A stretch of 23,528 nucleotides of DNA, taken from positions 1-23,528 of the forward strand of contig CAYRFP010000035.1 in NCBI GenBank assembly GCA_964423675.1, in the 5' to 3' direction. The stretch's first letter is position 1; each line of letters starts with the position of its first letter. Positions 13,688 to 20,387 of this stretch are shown in pieces. Made by a program: the position numbers and the translations under genes. The notes below the pieces were generated by a model. That model saw only the letters and a program-made list of their open reading frames with translations, ran no database searches and was not told where the DNA came from. The stretch comes from RUG563 sp964423675. Its GTDB lineage: Bacteria > Bacillota > Clostridia > Christensenellales > Aristaeellaceae.

Positions 13688-14395
13688 TTACAGGCAGGCA
13701 CGCAGCCGCCGAATCTCCTCGTCCGTCAACTCCCGCCATTGGCCCCGGGGCAAATCGCCCAGTTCCAGCGGGCCAAAACACACCCGGCGCAATTGCAGCA
13801 CCCGGTGGCCCACTTCCTCAAACATCCGCCTTACCTGCCGGTTCCGCCCTTCATGAATGGTCACCAGCACCACTGTGGCGAAGGTTTCTTCTTTAATAAT
13901 GCGCGCCTTGGCTGGGGCGGTTTTATGATCGTCCAGCAAAATGCCACTGCGCAGCGCCCGGATGCTTTCCAGCGTCACATGGCCGGTGACCCGGGCCAGA
14001 TACGTTTTTTCCACCAGATGGCTGGGATGCAGCATCCGCTCGGTCAGCGCGCCATCGTTGGTCAGCAGCAGCAGCCCCTCACTGTCGTAATCCAGCCGGC
14101 CCACGGGATACAGCCGAACCGGATAATCCCGGAAATGATCCAGCACCGCCGCCCGACCCTCGGGATCGCTGACAGTGGTCACTTCCCCGGCCGGTTTATG
14201 ATACATCACGTATCGCTTCTGGCTTTCCGGGCGGATGATTTTTCCCTCCACCCGCACCTCGTCGCCTTCCTCCACCTGCACGCCCATCTGATCGATGACC
14301 ACGCCATTCACGGTCACCTTGCCCTCCAGAATCATTTCCTCCGCCCGGCGGCGGCTGGCCACACCGCATTCGGCCATGTATTTTTGCAGTCGCAT
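13688..14395 (-). CDS. rluB: Pseudouridine synthase RluB/RsuA family
   Basis: A 235-residue enzyme that isomerises a uridine in 23S rRNA (RluB) or a related rRNA site. An S4 RNA-binding domain spans residues 1-60 (MRLQKYMAECGVASRRRAEE). The catalytic domain has GRLDYDSEGLLLLTNDG with the catalytic Asp, VEKTYLARV, and IHEGRNRQVRRMFEEVGH. Length is typical. The start at 14395 follows AAAGGAG. The order carboxypeptidase-rluB matches the dacB/spmA/spmB/rluB neighbourhood of spore formers, but spmAB are absent here. Confidence 0.92.
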   Translation of the reverse strand: MRLQKYMAECGVASRRRAEEMILEGKVTVNGVVIDQMGVQVEEGDEVRVEGKIIRPESQKRYVMYHKPAGEVTTVSDPEGRAAVLDHFRDYPVRLYPVGRLDYDSEGLLLLTNDGALTERMLHPSHLVEKTYLARVTGHVTLESIRALRSGILLDDHKTAPAKARIIKEETFATVVLVTIHEGRNRQVRRMFEEVGHRVLQLRRVCFGPLELGDLPRGQWRELTDEEIRRLRACL

Positions 14396-14426
14396 AGCTT
14401 CTCCTTTGGTATCAAAAAAGTTTCCG

Positions 14427-14492
14427 TTACGTCCGGCGAAATTCCCGGTTCCAAACGCCCAAACTCAGCAGCAGCCAAAGCGTCAGTGCCAC
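14427..14492 (-). CDS. Possible 21-residue membrane peptide, or detached C-terminus of the carboxypeptidase
   Basis: A GTG codon preceded by AAAGGGG opens VALTLWLLLSLGVWNREFRRT and ends in TAA at 14427. The product is one hydrophobic stretch followed by basic residues, the shape of a C-terminal membrane anchor. It begins 11 bases after the carboxypeptidase stop, in another frame. If the 40 bp between repeats 14508-14518 and 14548-14558 were absent, the carboxypeptidase frame would run straight into it. I favour the detached-anchor reading; a separate gene is possible. Confidence 0.35.
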   Translation of the reverse strand: MALTLWLLLSLGVWNREFRRT

Positions 14493-14502
14493 CTGATCCC
14501 CT

Positions 14503-15606
14503 TTAAGGCGAAAGGAGCCAGAGGGAAAGGAGCCGGTTTGTGTCCCAGCGAAAGGAGCGCTCCGCCACAGTTTCGCCTGCATAAAGCGGGATAGTCAGCA
14601 GTTCCTCGCCGCCGTCCAGCAGCGTTGCTGTGCCGATTTGCTGACCCTTCTGGATTCCAGCTGGCAGGGAATCCGGCAGCTCCAGCGCCAGATCCGGCCA
14701 GGAATTCAGCCGCACCGGCACGGCCGCATCCACGCCCGCCACCGCCGAAACCGTTTCCCTTTCCCCATTTTCCACCGGAATCTGCCGCACCGTTTCCCCG
14801 GCGGAAAACAGCGTGACCATCTGCCAAGAATCAAACCCCTGGTTCAGCAGCGCTTCCGCCTCATCAAACCAATCCGGGCAGTTCAGCACTGCCCCAATCA
14901 GCGTCATTCCCTCCCGCTCCGCGGCAAACGCCAGGCAGCGCCCCGCCGCTTTGGTATATCCTGTTTTCACGCCGATAGCGCCAGGATAAGAGGAAAGAAG
15001 CCGGTTTTTGTTGGTCAGCACCCGGTCATAATCATGGTTCACCCAGGGGATAGAAGCCCGCTGGGTGGACACAATCTGGCGAAATGTTTCGTTTTGCAAT
15101 GCCGCCCTTGTTATCAGCGCCAGGTCATAGGCCGTGGTATGATGATTGGAGGAAGGCAATCCATGGGGCGTGGAAAAAACCGTGTTTTCGCAGCCCAGTT
15201 CTGCGGCCCGCTCCGTCATCTGCCGGCAAAAATCCGAAACCGCGCCGCCGATATGCTCTGCAATGGCCACTGCCGCATCGTTTCCGCTGGCCAGCATCAA
15301 GCCATAGAGCATATCCTCCAGCGTCAGTTGCTCCCCCTGCTGCAAATAGATGCTGGTGCCCGGCACACCAAAGGCATTGGGCCCGGCGATGACAACATCC
15401 TGCAAATTTCCCTCTTCCAGGGCGATCAACGCGGTCATGATTTTCGTGGTGGACGCCATAGGCAGCGCTTCATGCGCGTTTTGCGCATAGAGCACCCGGC
15501 CGGTGGTCGCCTCGATCAGCACGGCTGCCTTCGCGCTTTCAGCCAGCCCGCTTCCATTATACAGGAGAACGGTGCCAAAGAAAAGCCCCGCCAGAATTCT
15601 TTTCAT
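14503..15606 (-). CDS. dacF: D-alanyl-D-alanine carboxypeptidase (PBP5/DacF family)
   Basis: A 367-residue low-molecular-weight penicillin-binding protein that trims the terminal D-Ala from peptidoglycan stem peptides outside the membrane. A signal peptide (about 1-22) precedes the S11 peptidase domain, which has S52-TTK55, S107-GN109 and K214-TG. A PBP5-like C-terminal domain follows. The start at 15606 overlaps the ytfJ stop (ATGA), so the two genes are translationally coupled. The expected C-terminal anchor is doubtful: the frame ends RLLSLWLLSP, and a better hydrophobic/basic tail lies in another frame just downstream (14427-14492), separated by an 11-bp-repeat-flanked 40-bp segment. The DacF name is by family and context; another DacB-like paralogue is possible. 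Confidence 0.9.
   Translation of the reverse strand: MKRILAGLFFGTVLLYNGSGLAESAKAAVLIEATTGRVLYAQNAHEALPMASTTKIMTALIALEEGNLQDVVIAGPNAFGVPGTSIYLQQGEQLTLEDMLYGLMLASGNDAAVAIAEHIGGAVSDFCRQMTERAAELGCENTVFSTPHGLPSSNHHTTAYDLALITRAALQNETFRQIVSTQRASIPWVNHDYDRVLTNKNRLLSSYPGAIGVKTGYTKAAGRCLAFAAEREGMTLIGAVLNCPDWFDEAEALLNQGFDSWQMVTLFSAGETVRQIPVENGERETVSAVAGVDAAVPVRLNSWPDLALELPDSLPAGIQKGQQIGTATLLDGGEELLTIPLYAGETVAERSFRWDTNRLLSLWLLSP
14508..14558. repeat. Three short direct repeats at the carboxypeptidase 3' end
   Basis: GCGAAAGGAGC at 14508-14518 and 14548-14558, and GGGAAAGGAGC at 14523-14533 (plus-strand reading). The outer two are exactly 40 bp apart, which is not a multiple of three, so loss or gain by slippage would switch the reading frame of the gene's end. 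Confidence 0.7.
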
Positions 15607-16004
15607 GGCATTTTTCCTTCAGTTGGCGCAACGGCGGGCTTGGAAAAGAGGGATTTCAGATCCTCCATCAGCTGGGGCGCGCAGCCCAGCGCCCGTTCCC
15701 AGATGGTAGCATACTGCGCCGGAAGCAGCCTCACGCCCTCCGTTCCCACCACCAGAAACCCTACCGGCTGCACCGACACCCCCGCCCCCGAGCCGCCGGC
15801 AAAGGGCAGGCTTTCCGGGCCGGGCTGCCGCGGCGTATCGTACTCTCCGCCCCCGGCCACAAACCCGAAGCTGACCTTGGACAGGGGGATGATGGTGGAG
15901 CCATCCCCCGCCGCGATGGGGTCGCCCACCACTGTGTTCACATCCACCATATCCTTGATATTTTCCAAAGTGGTCTGCATCAAATGCCCGATGGGATGAT
16001 CCAT
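15603..16004 (-). CDS. ytfJ: Sporulation protein YtfJ (GerW family)
   Basis: A 133-residue protein of the GerW/YtfJ family, linked in Bacillus to spore germination and found in most endospore formers. It has the family features: MDHPIGHLMQTTLENIKDMV at the start, VVGDPIAAGDGSTIIPLSKV, VSFGFVAGGGEY, a glycine-rich middle, and GFLVVGTEGVRLLP. The start at 16004 has AGGAGG 7 bp upstream and overlaps the DUF2953 gene end by 25 bp; the stop overlaps the carboxypeptidase start. The same frame stays open to 16589, but that part is out of frame with the DUF2953 gene and is not this protein. Confidence 0.92.
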   Translation of the reverse strand: MDHPIGHLMQTTLENIKDMVDVNTVVGDPIAAGDGSTIIPLSKVSFGFVAGGGEYDTPRQPGPESLPFAGGSGAGVSVQPVGFLVVGTEGVRLLPAQYATIWERALGCAPQLMEDLKSLFSKPAVAPTEGKMP

Positions 16005-16546
16005 GCCGTCTCCTCCTTTTTCCGGGTTCTCCACAGGCTGAGAAGCCCCAGAACCCCTGCTGCTCCTATCATGCCCAATCGCACGCTGACTATGCAACGC
16101 AGAGACGCGCGGCTGCGCTGCCCAAAAGCCGGACGAAAACGGCATTGCAGCCGTGGAAAAAGCCCAGCGACCGCCCGAAGCAGACCGGTAAACAGTGCTG
16201 CCTGCGCCGCATCCGCCCCGCCGATCACTGCCAAAAGCTGCAACCGGCGCAGAGAAACGCCCCGCCGCAGCAGCGTCCGAGCCTTGTCCGCCCGAATAAA
16301 GGCCCGCGCCAGGCGCAAGAAACCAGGCCCGCCACCGCTGGGTTTTTCTGCCTGGCCGGCCCAGGATGCCATCAGCCGCAGCTTTCCCTGCGCATCCCGC
16401 ATCAGGGAAAAACGCCCCTGCCGTTCCACGCCCCAGACCCGGATTGCCACGCGGCCATGGCTTCGCTCTCCGTCCAGTTCTGCCGCAATGCCCAGATCCA
16501 CCGGGGCGATTAGCAGCAGATATAGAAGAATGCCCGCCCACGCCAT
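15980..16546 (-). CDS. DUF2953 domain protein
   Basis: A 188-residue membrane-associated protein of unknown function that commonly sits just before ytfJ in Clostridia. An N-terminal membrane segment (AGILLYLLLIAPVDLGIAAEL) and a short beta-rich part (RVAIRVWGVERQG) come first. The DUF2953-like helical region ends in a conserved-looking hydrophobic segment (LGMIGAAGVLGLLSLW) and a basic tail. The start at 16546 has a weak purine-rich AAGGCGGTGA site. First gene of the operon running through ytfJ, carboxypeptidase and rluB. A role at the spore or cell envelope is inferred only from its neighbours. Confidence 0.75.
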   Translation of the reverse strand: MAWAGILLYLLLIAPVDLGIAAELDGERSHGRVAIRVWGVERQGRFSLMRDAQGKLRLMASWAGQAEKPSGGGPGFLRLARAFIRADKARTLLRRGVSLRRLQLLAVIGGADAAQAALFTGLLRAVAGLFPRLQCRFRPAFGQRSRASLRCIVSVRLGMIGAAGVLGLLSLWRTRKKEETAWIIPSGI

Positions 16547-16591
16547 TCGCTTTTTTCACCGCCTTTATGATCGCATTTTTCCCGCCCAAAA

Positions 16592-16626
16592 CAAAAAATA
16601 TGCGGGAGACGGCTGTTCTCCCGCAT
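16592..16626 (-). terminator. Terminator of the zinc-uptake operon
   Basis: Perfect 10-bp stem ATGCGGGAGA / TCTCCCGCAT (16600-16609 / 16617-16626), followed on the minus strand by ATTTTTTG. It lies 17 bp after the lipoprotein gene. Confidence 0.88.
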
Positions 16627-16643
16627 TCAATGGCACTTATTTT

Positions 16644-17093
16644 TTATTGAATCACCGCATCGGCCAGGTAATAATAGGTGGTGCCCAGTTCCTCATAGCT
16701 TTGGAACGTGCCTTCCACCTCTACCTCCTCGTTCCGCTCCGGATAGCTTTGGCCGCTGGCCAGACGGAATTCCATATCCAGAGCACAGCAGGCAGTAGAA
16801 TCGGACACGGTGATGTAATGATAATTTTTCTTGGTAGCGTCATAGAAGAAGATGGTGTGGGGACCCTTCACCCGCACCCTGGTGCCCACGTAGTCCTCCG
16901 GAGAAAGGCTGATCATGTTATACGCTTGGGCATATCGCATGGATTCGCTGAGCGCGGAAAGATTAATTGTCTGCACCGAAGCGGTCTTCTGGGCGGTATC
17001 CGCTCCCTTCTCTCCGCTTTCGCCACAGGCGCAAAGCAACAGACAGCAGCCCAGCAGCAGCCCGCAAAGCAGCGCTTTTTTCATGGTTTTCAT
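16644..17093 (-). CDS. Putative lipoprotein at the end of the zinc operon
   Basis: A 149-residue exported lipoprotein: basic start, hydrophobic core and lipobox LCAC with Cys23 as the lipidated residue. The mature part resembles an OB-fold (VGTRVRVKGPHTIFFY, SYPERNEEVEVEGTFQSYEELGTTYYYLAD). Comparable small clostridial lipoproteins sit next to metal ABC transporters. The start at 17093 follows AAAGGA at a rather long spacing. It lies 19 bp after znuB and before a strong terminator, so it is the last gene of the zinc unit. A metal-handling role is inferred only from position. Confidence 0.78.
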   Translation of the reverse strand: MKTMKKALLCGLLLGCCLLLCACGESGEKGADTAQKTASVQTINLSALSESMRYAQAYNMISLSPEDYVGTRVRVKGPHTIFFYDATKKNYHYITVSDSTACCALDMEFRLASGQSYPERNEEVEVEGTFQSYEELGTTYYYLADAVIQ

Positions 17094-17112
17094 AGATCTG
17101 TTCCATCCTTTC

Positions 17113-17952
17113 TTATTGTTTGCCCGTCAGCACAGGCAGCAGGGAAAACACACCGAAGACCAGAATATCCGCCATCACAATCGTGGCTCCCACCGGGGTG
17201 CCCAGCAAAATGGATGCGATCATTCCGCCCAGCGCGCAGACCACCGATACGCACGCAGCGCAAATCGTCACGGACTTAAAGCTTTTAAACAGCCGCATAG
17301 CCGACAGCGCCGGGAAAATAATCAGCGCGGAAATCAGCAGCGATCCCACCAGCCGCATGGCCAGGGAAATCACCACGGCGATCACAGCCGCGATCAACAG
17401 ATTATACGCCCGGGCACGAACGCCGGTTGCCTGAGCAAAGGTTTCATCAAAGGTGACAGCGAAAATCTTATGATAAAACAGCACGAACACCGCCATCACC
17501 ACCACCGCCATCACCGAGCAAAGCCATACATCGCTTTGCTTCAGCGTCAGGATAGACGTGGAGCCAAAGAGTGAGGAGCACACATCGCCGGAAATATTAG
17601 CGGAGCTGGAAAACAGGTTAATCAGCAAATAGCCAAAGGCCAGCGCCCCCACCGAAATCATAGCCACCGATGCATCGCCCTTAATTTTCGCCCGATCCCC
17701 GGCGCAAAGCAGCAAAATGGCCGCCGCCACCGTGACGGGCATAATCAGATACAGATCATTGGAAAAATGCAGCACAGCCGCTATCGCCATGGCCCCAAAC
17801 GCTACATGAGACAGCCCGTCCCCAATAAAGGAAAACCGCTTGAGCACCAGCGTGACCCCCAGCAGGGAGGAGCAAAGGGCGATCAACGTGCCCACGATCA
17901 GGGCGTAGCGAACAAAGGGAAAGAAAAGATACTGGCTCAGCTGATTAAGCAT
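17113..17952 (-). CDS. znuB: Zinc/manganese ABC transporter permease
   Basis: A 279-residue membrane protein of the ABC-3 permease family with about eight hydrophobic segments. It has LGVTLVLKRFSFIGDGLSHVAFGA near the N-terminus, which holds the EAA-like conserved block, and FDETFAQATGV, MRLVGSLLISALIIFPA and GTPVGATIV later. It forms the channel of the ZnuABC importer. The start at 17952 overlaps the znuC stop by 8 bp and has AAAGGAGG upstream, so it is translationally coupled. An in-frame extension to 18093 lies inside znuC. Zinc rather than manganese is inferred from the His-rich ZnuA. Confidence 0.9.
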   Translation of the reverse strand: MLNQLSQYLFFPFVRYALIVGTLIALCSSLLGVTLVLKRFSFIGDGLSHVAFGAMAIAAVLHFSNDLYLIMPVTVAAAILLLCAGDRAKIKGDASVAMISVGALAFGYLLINLFSSSANISGDVCSSLFGSTSILTLKQSDVWLCSVMAVVVMAVFVLFYHKIFAVTFDETFAQATGVRARAYNLLIAAVIAVVISLAMRLVGSLLISALIIFPALSAMRLFKSFKSVTICAACVSVVCALGGMIASILLGTPVGATIVMADILVFGVFSLLPVLTGKQ

Positions 17953-18664
17953 GCTGCTCCGCCTCCTTTTGCCGGCGCAGGAACGCTTGCCCCGCCGGGC
18001 TTTGCAGATAATCCGTCCGAGGCCCAAAGAACTTGGGCACAGGAGCCACATGAAGAATATGGCTGGCATCATGCAGCGCCGCATCCATGTCATGGGAAAC
18101 CATCACCACCGCGATGCCATCCCGGTTCAGTCCCCGCACCAGTGCATACATTTCCTGGGACGCTCTGGGATCCAGCCCCGCCACCGGCTCATCCAGCAGG
18201 ATCATCCGCCGGGTGGCGCACAGCGCCCGGGCCAGAAGTACCCGCTGCTGCTGTCCGCCAGACAATTCGCGATAGCAGCGCTGAGCCAGGGATGCAATCC
18301 CCAGCCGTTCCATGCTTTCTTCAGCGCGGCGTTTTTCTGCCCTGTTATAGAAGGGGCGCAATCCGCAGCCGTTCAGGCAACCGGATTGCACAATCTCCCG
18401 CACCGAAGCAGGAAAATCCCGCTGCACTGGCGTTTGCTGGGGCAGATACCCAATCTCGCTGGGACGCAGGCCATCCCCCAGAGAAATGGAGCCGGAAAGT
18501 GGCGGCTGCAAATGCAGCAGCGTGCGCATCAGTGTGCTTTTCCCTGCGCCGTTTTCCCCAATAATGCATAGATAATCGCCGGAATTCACCTGAAAATTCA
18601 ATTGCTCCACCACAGGATGCCCGCCGTATCCCAAAACGGCATCCTTGCAGCTAATCAGCGCCAT
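17945..18664 (-). CDS. znuC: Zinc ABC transporter ATP-binding protein
   Basis: A 239-residue cytoplasmic ATPase. Walker A GENGAGKST is at residues 36-44. The Q-loop region is EIGYLPQQTP, the signature YRELSGGQQQRVLLARAL, Walker B RMILLDEPVAGLD, and the switch His VVMVSHDMD. It energises the ZnuB channel. The start at 18664 has AAAGGAGG 8 bp upstream; an earlier in-frame start at 18685 would put the ribosome binding site inside the gene. A terminator-like hairpin separates it from znuA and may lower its expression relative to the binding protein. Confidence 0.92.
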   Translation of the reverse strand: MALISCKDAVLGYGGHPVVEQLNFQVNSGDYLCIIGENGAGKSTLMRTLLHLQPPLSGSISLGDGLRPSEIGYLPQQTPVQRDFPASVREIVQSGCLNGCGLRPFYNRAEKRRAEESMERLGIASLAQRCYRELSGGQQQRVLLARALCATRRMILLDEPVAGLDPRASQEMYALVRGLNRDGIAVVMVSHDMDAALHDASHILHVAPVPKFFGPRTDYLQSPAGQAFLRRQKEAEQHA

Positions 18665-18687
18665 TTGGGCTTCCTCCTTTGCCAATG

Positions 18688-18726
18688 AAAAAATGCGGAA
18701 GGAAGGAGACCGCCGAGTCTCCTCCC
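18688..18726 (-). terminator. Terminator-like hairpin between znuA and znuC
   Basis: Stem GGGAGGAGAC / GTCTCCTTCC (18717-18726 / 18701-18710) with a 6-nt loop; GCA and six T (18693-18688) follow on the minus strand. It fits partial termination, giving more ZnuA than ZnuCB. Confidence 0.65.
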
Positions 18727-18775
18727 TGGCTACAGACCGGAGCCGCCGCTCCGTTTCCCGCGCCGCTTTACCCGT

Positions 18776-19732
18776 TTATTGCAATGCTTCCTTCAGAACA
18801 GACAGATTGTCCTGCATCAGACTCAGATAATTTTCTCCAGCATCCATCTGCGCCCGGGTGATGGATTGGCAGGAATTCATTTGCAGGATTCTGGCGTTCG
18901 AGCCAGCGCTGGAAATCACGGTCCGAGCCAGCGCGCCGTCCGAGCCTTCGATGGTCAAAACAGCGGGCAACTGCAATTCTTTCAGCTTATTAACCAGGAA
19001 CATCATGGTTTCAAAGCTGGCCTCGGTTTCTGCCGAGCAGCCAGAGAAGGCCGCAAAATAGGTCAGCCCGTAATCCTCCGCCAGATAGCGGAAGGGGAAA
19101 CGATCCGCAAACAGCAGCGTCTTATTCTCCGTTTCCGAAACCGCTTCCTGATACGCTTCGTCCAGCGTCCGCAGCTGAACGCAATAAGCCTCGGCATTCG
19201 CCGTCCATTGCTCCGCTGCCTCCGGCCGCAGGGCAGAAAGCTCCTGCGCCAACACACCCACCAGCTTCTGCGCCCGTTTCAGCGACAGCCATACATGCTC
19301 GTCCAATTCCTGGTCATGGTCGTGCTCTTCCTCATGGTCGTGGTCATGCTCATGCTCCATGCCCTCCACCAGTTCCTCAGCCCTGGCATCGGCATGCGCC
19401 AGCAGCGCCACTGTATGCAGGCTCGGGTTCTGAGCCAGCACGTCCTCCACCCATTCATCCGATTCGCCGCCCACATAAAGCAGCAGATCCGCGCTTTGCA
19501 TAACGGCTATATCCGCTACTGTAGGCTGGAAATTATGCAGATCCACTCCGTCATCCATTAGCAGCGTCAGATTCACATCCGTGCTGTCGCCAATAATCTG
19601 GCGCACCCAATCATAAACAGGAAAAATGGTGCAGACGATGGAAAGGGGCTGGGTCTCCTGGGCCATAGCCGGAACAAAGCCGTAGCAGCAAAGCACCGCC
19701 GCCAGCAGACAGGCAATTATTTTTTTCCACAT
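18776..19732 (-). CDS. znuA: Zinc ABC transporter substrate-binding protein
   Basis: A 318-residue cluster A-I (ZnuA-type) metal-binding protein. Signal peptide 1-24 (cut near AMA-QE) has no lipobox, so anchoring is unclear. Metal ligands: H66 in DLHNFQPT and H146 in DEHVWLS. Between them is a His/Asp/Glu-rich loop (127-146, HEHDHDHEEEHDHDQELDEH) typical of zinc importers. The third usual ligand block reads LFADRFPFRYLAEDYGL, where a His is normally expected, so this belongs to a variant subfamily. The start at 19732 follows GGAGG; the extension to 19831 runs through a terminator-like hairpin. Confidence 0.9.
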   Translation of the reverse strand: MWKKIIACLLAAVLCCYGFVPAMAQETQPLSIVCTIFPVYDWVRQIIGDSTDVNLTLLMDDGVDLHNFQPTVADIAVMQSADLLLYVGGESDEWVEDVLAQNPSLHTVALLAHADARAEELVEGMEHEHDHDHEEEHDHDQELDEHVWLSLKRAQKLVGVLAQELSALRPEAAEQWTANAEAYCVQLRTLDEAYQEAVSETENKTLLFADRFPFRYLAEDYGLTYFAAFSGCSAETEASFETMMFLVNKLKELQLPAVLTIEGSDGALARTVISSAGSNARILQMNSCQSITRAQMDAGENYLSLMQDNLSVLKEALQ

Positions 19733-19810
19733 TTTCGAATCCTCCGTATCAAAAAGTCTTGCAATAAAATCAGTAAGTACACCCAAAAAGGCTACGCTTT
19801 GGGCACACGC

Positions 19811-19850
19811 AAAAAAGCGGACGGTTTCCATGGAAAGAAAGCGTCTGTCC
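19811..19850 (-). terminator. Terminator-like hairpin between the small membrane gene and znuA
   Basis: On the minus strand, GGAC (19850-19847) pairs with GTCC (19822-19819), enclosing the palindrome TTTCCATGGAAA (19825-19836). GC and six T (19816-19811) follow. It lies in the 139-bp gap before znuA, where I see no clear second promoter, so read-through is needed for znuABC. Confidence 0.45.
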
Positions 19851-19871
19851 CCCAGCGAGCCTATTTGCCTT

Positions 19872-20177
19872 TTAATTCAATAATTTTACCTTTAACGCAA
19901 CCAACGTGGACACGCAGGCGCCTGAAATGCCCGCAGTGCTCTCCGTCTGGCGGCAGGAATGCAGGGAAAGATGCAGCAAAAACAGCAACGCGCAAAGCGC
20001 CGTCATTCGCAAAAGCTGCTGGCAGGAGGCCACCAGATTGCATTCCGCGCACAGATCATTTCCGCCATGCTGAGCATAATGCGCCCCATGATGCGCCACA
20101 CAGAAAATGGAACCCAAAAGCACGATGCAGATCACCGCGCAGATGATTCCTGCGAACCGGCGTTTGCTTGCCTGCAT
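19872..20177 (-). CDS. Small His/Cys-rich membrane protein leading the zinc operon
   Basis: A 101-residue protein of unknown function. A hydrophobic segment at about 9-28 is followed by an extracytoplasmic-looking loop with H29, H30, H33, H37, C43, C46 and C52 (HHGAHYAQHGG, LCAECNLVASC). A second hydrophobic segment follows (about 58-73). The CxxC with nearby His suggests metal binding. Small proteins of this design, with a DCxxCxxC-type loop, recur beside clostridial zinc/manganese transporters, from memory. The start at 20177 follows AGGAGG at 8 bp. It is the first gene behind the promoter at 20210-20238. Confidence 0.75.
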   Translation of the reverse strand: MQASKRRFAGIICAVICIVLLGSIFCVAHHGAHYAQHGGNDLCAECNLVASCQQLLRMTALCALLFLLHLSLHSCRQTESTAGISGACVSTLVALKVKLLN

Positions 20178-20209
20178 TTTGGTTTCCTCCTTTCCTGCTT
20201 ATCAGCGCC

Positions 20210-20238
20210 ATTATAGTCAATCTGCCGCAGTTCGTCAA
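20210..20238 (-). promoter_or_regulatory. Promoter of the zinc-uptake unit
   Basis: TTGACG (20233-20238), 17 bp, TATAAT (20210-20215) on the minus strand, about 33 bp upstream of the first gene. No sequence I recognise as a Zur box is seen. The shared motif at 20251-20264 lies 12 bp upstream of the -35. Confidence 0.8.
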
Positions 20239-20250
20239 GGGCGGGGCTTG

Positions 20251-20264
20251 CATTGTTTCCAATT
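20251..20264. promoter_or_regulatory. CATTGTTTCCAATT motif, copy 2
   Basis: Identical over 14 bp to 3318-3331, with the same palindromic core. It lies between the divergent zinc promoter (minus) and PBP promoter (plus), nearer the former. Confidence 0.4.
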
Positions 20265-20321
20265 CATTCATATTTTGCATGGATTTTTTCCCGCCTCTGT
20301 CTCGTTCCTTTTGATGTATGG

Positions 20322-20351
20322 TTGCCCTTTTGCGGGAAACCGTGGTATAAT
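20322..20351 (+). promoter_or_regulatory. Promoter of the class A PBP gene
   Basis: TTGCCC (20322-20327), 18 bp, TATAAT (20346-20351) preceded by TGG (extended -10), 36 bp upstream of the GTG start. Confidence 0.7.
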
Positions 20352-20387
20352 GCTCTTGAATTTTTCTGACAGCAAAGGAGGTGCGCC

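Noticed and set aside
14411..14450. Possible terminator between carboxypeptidase and rluB (CCGG ... CCGG then T6)
   Set aside because: The stem is only about 4 bp and far from the T tract, and rluB shows no separate promoter, so co-transcription is more likely.
14638..15999. A 453-codon open frame on the plus strand
   Set aside because: Antisense to the carboxypeptidase and ytfJ genes; no motifs.
16005..16589. N-terminal extension of the YtfJ frame
   Set aside because: It overlaps the DUF2953 gene in another frame and is Gly/Arg-rich; the AGGAGG site at the MDHPIGHL start decides for 16004.
19300..19370. Short tandem-like CATGGTC/CATGCTC repeats suggesting a microsatellite or CRISPR-like array
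   Set aside because: These are the codons of the His/Asp-rich metal loop of ZnuA; no spacers or regular repeat unit.
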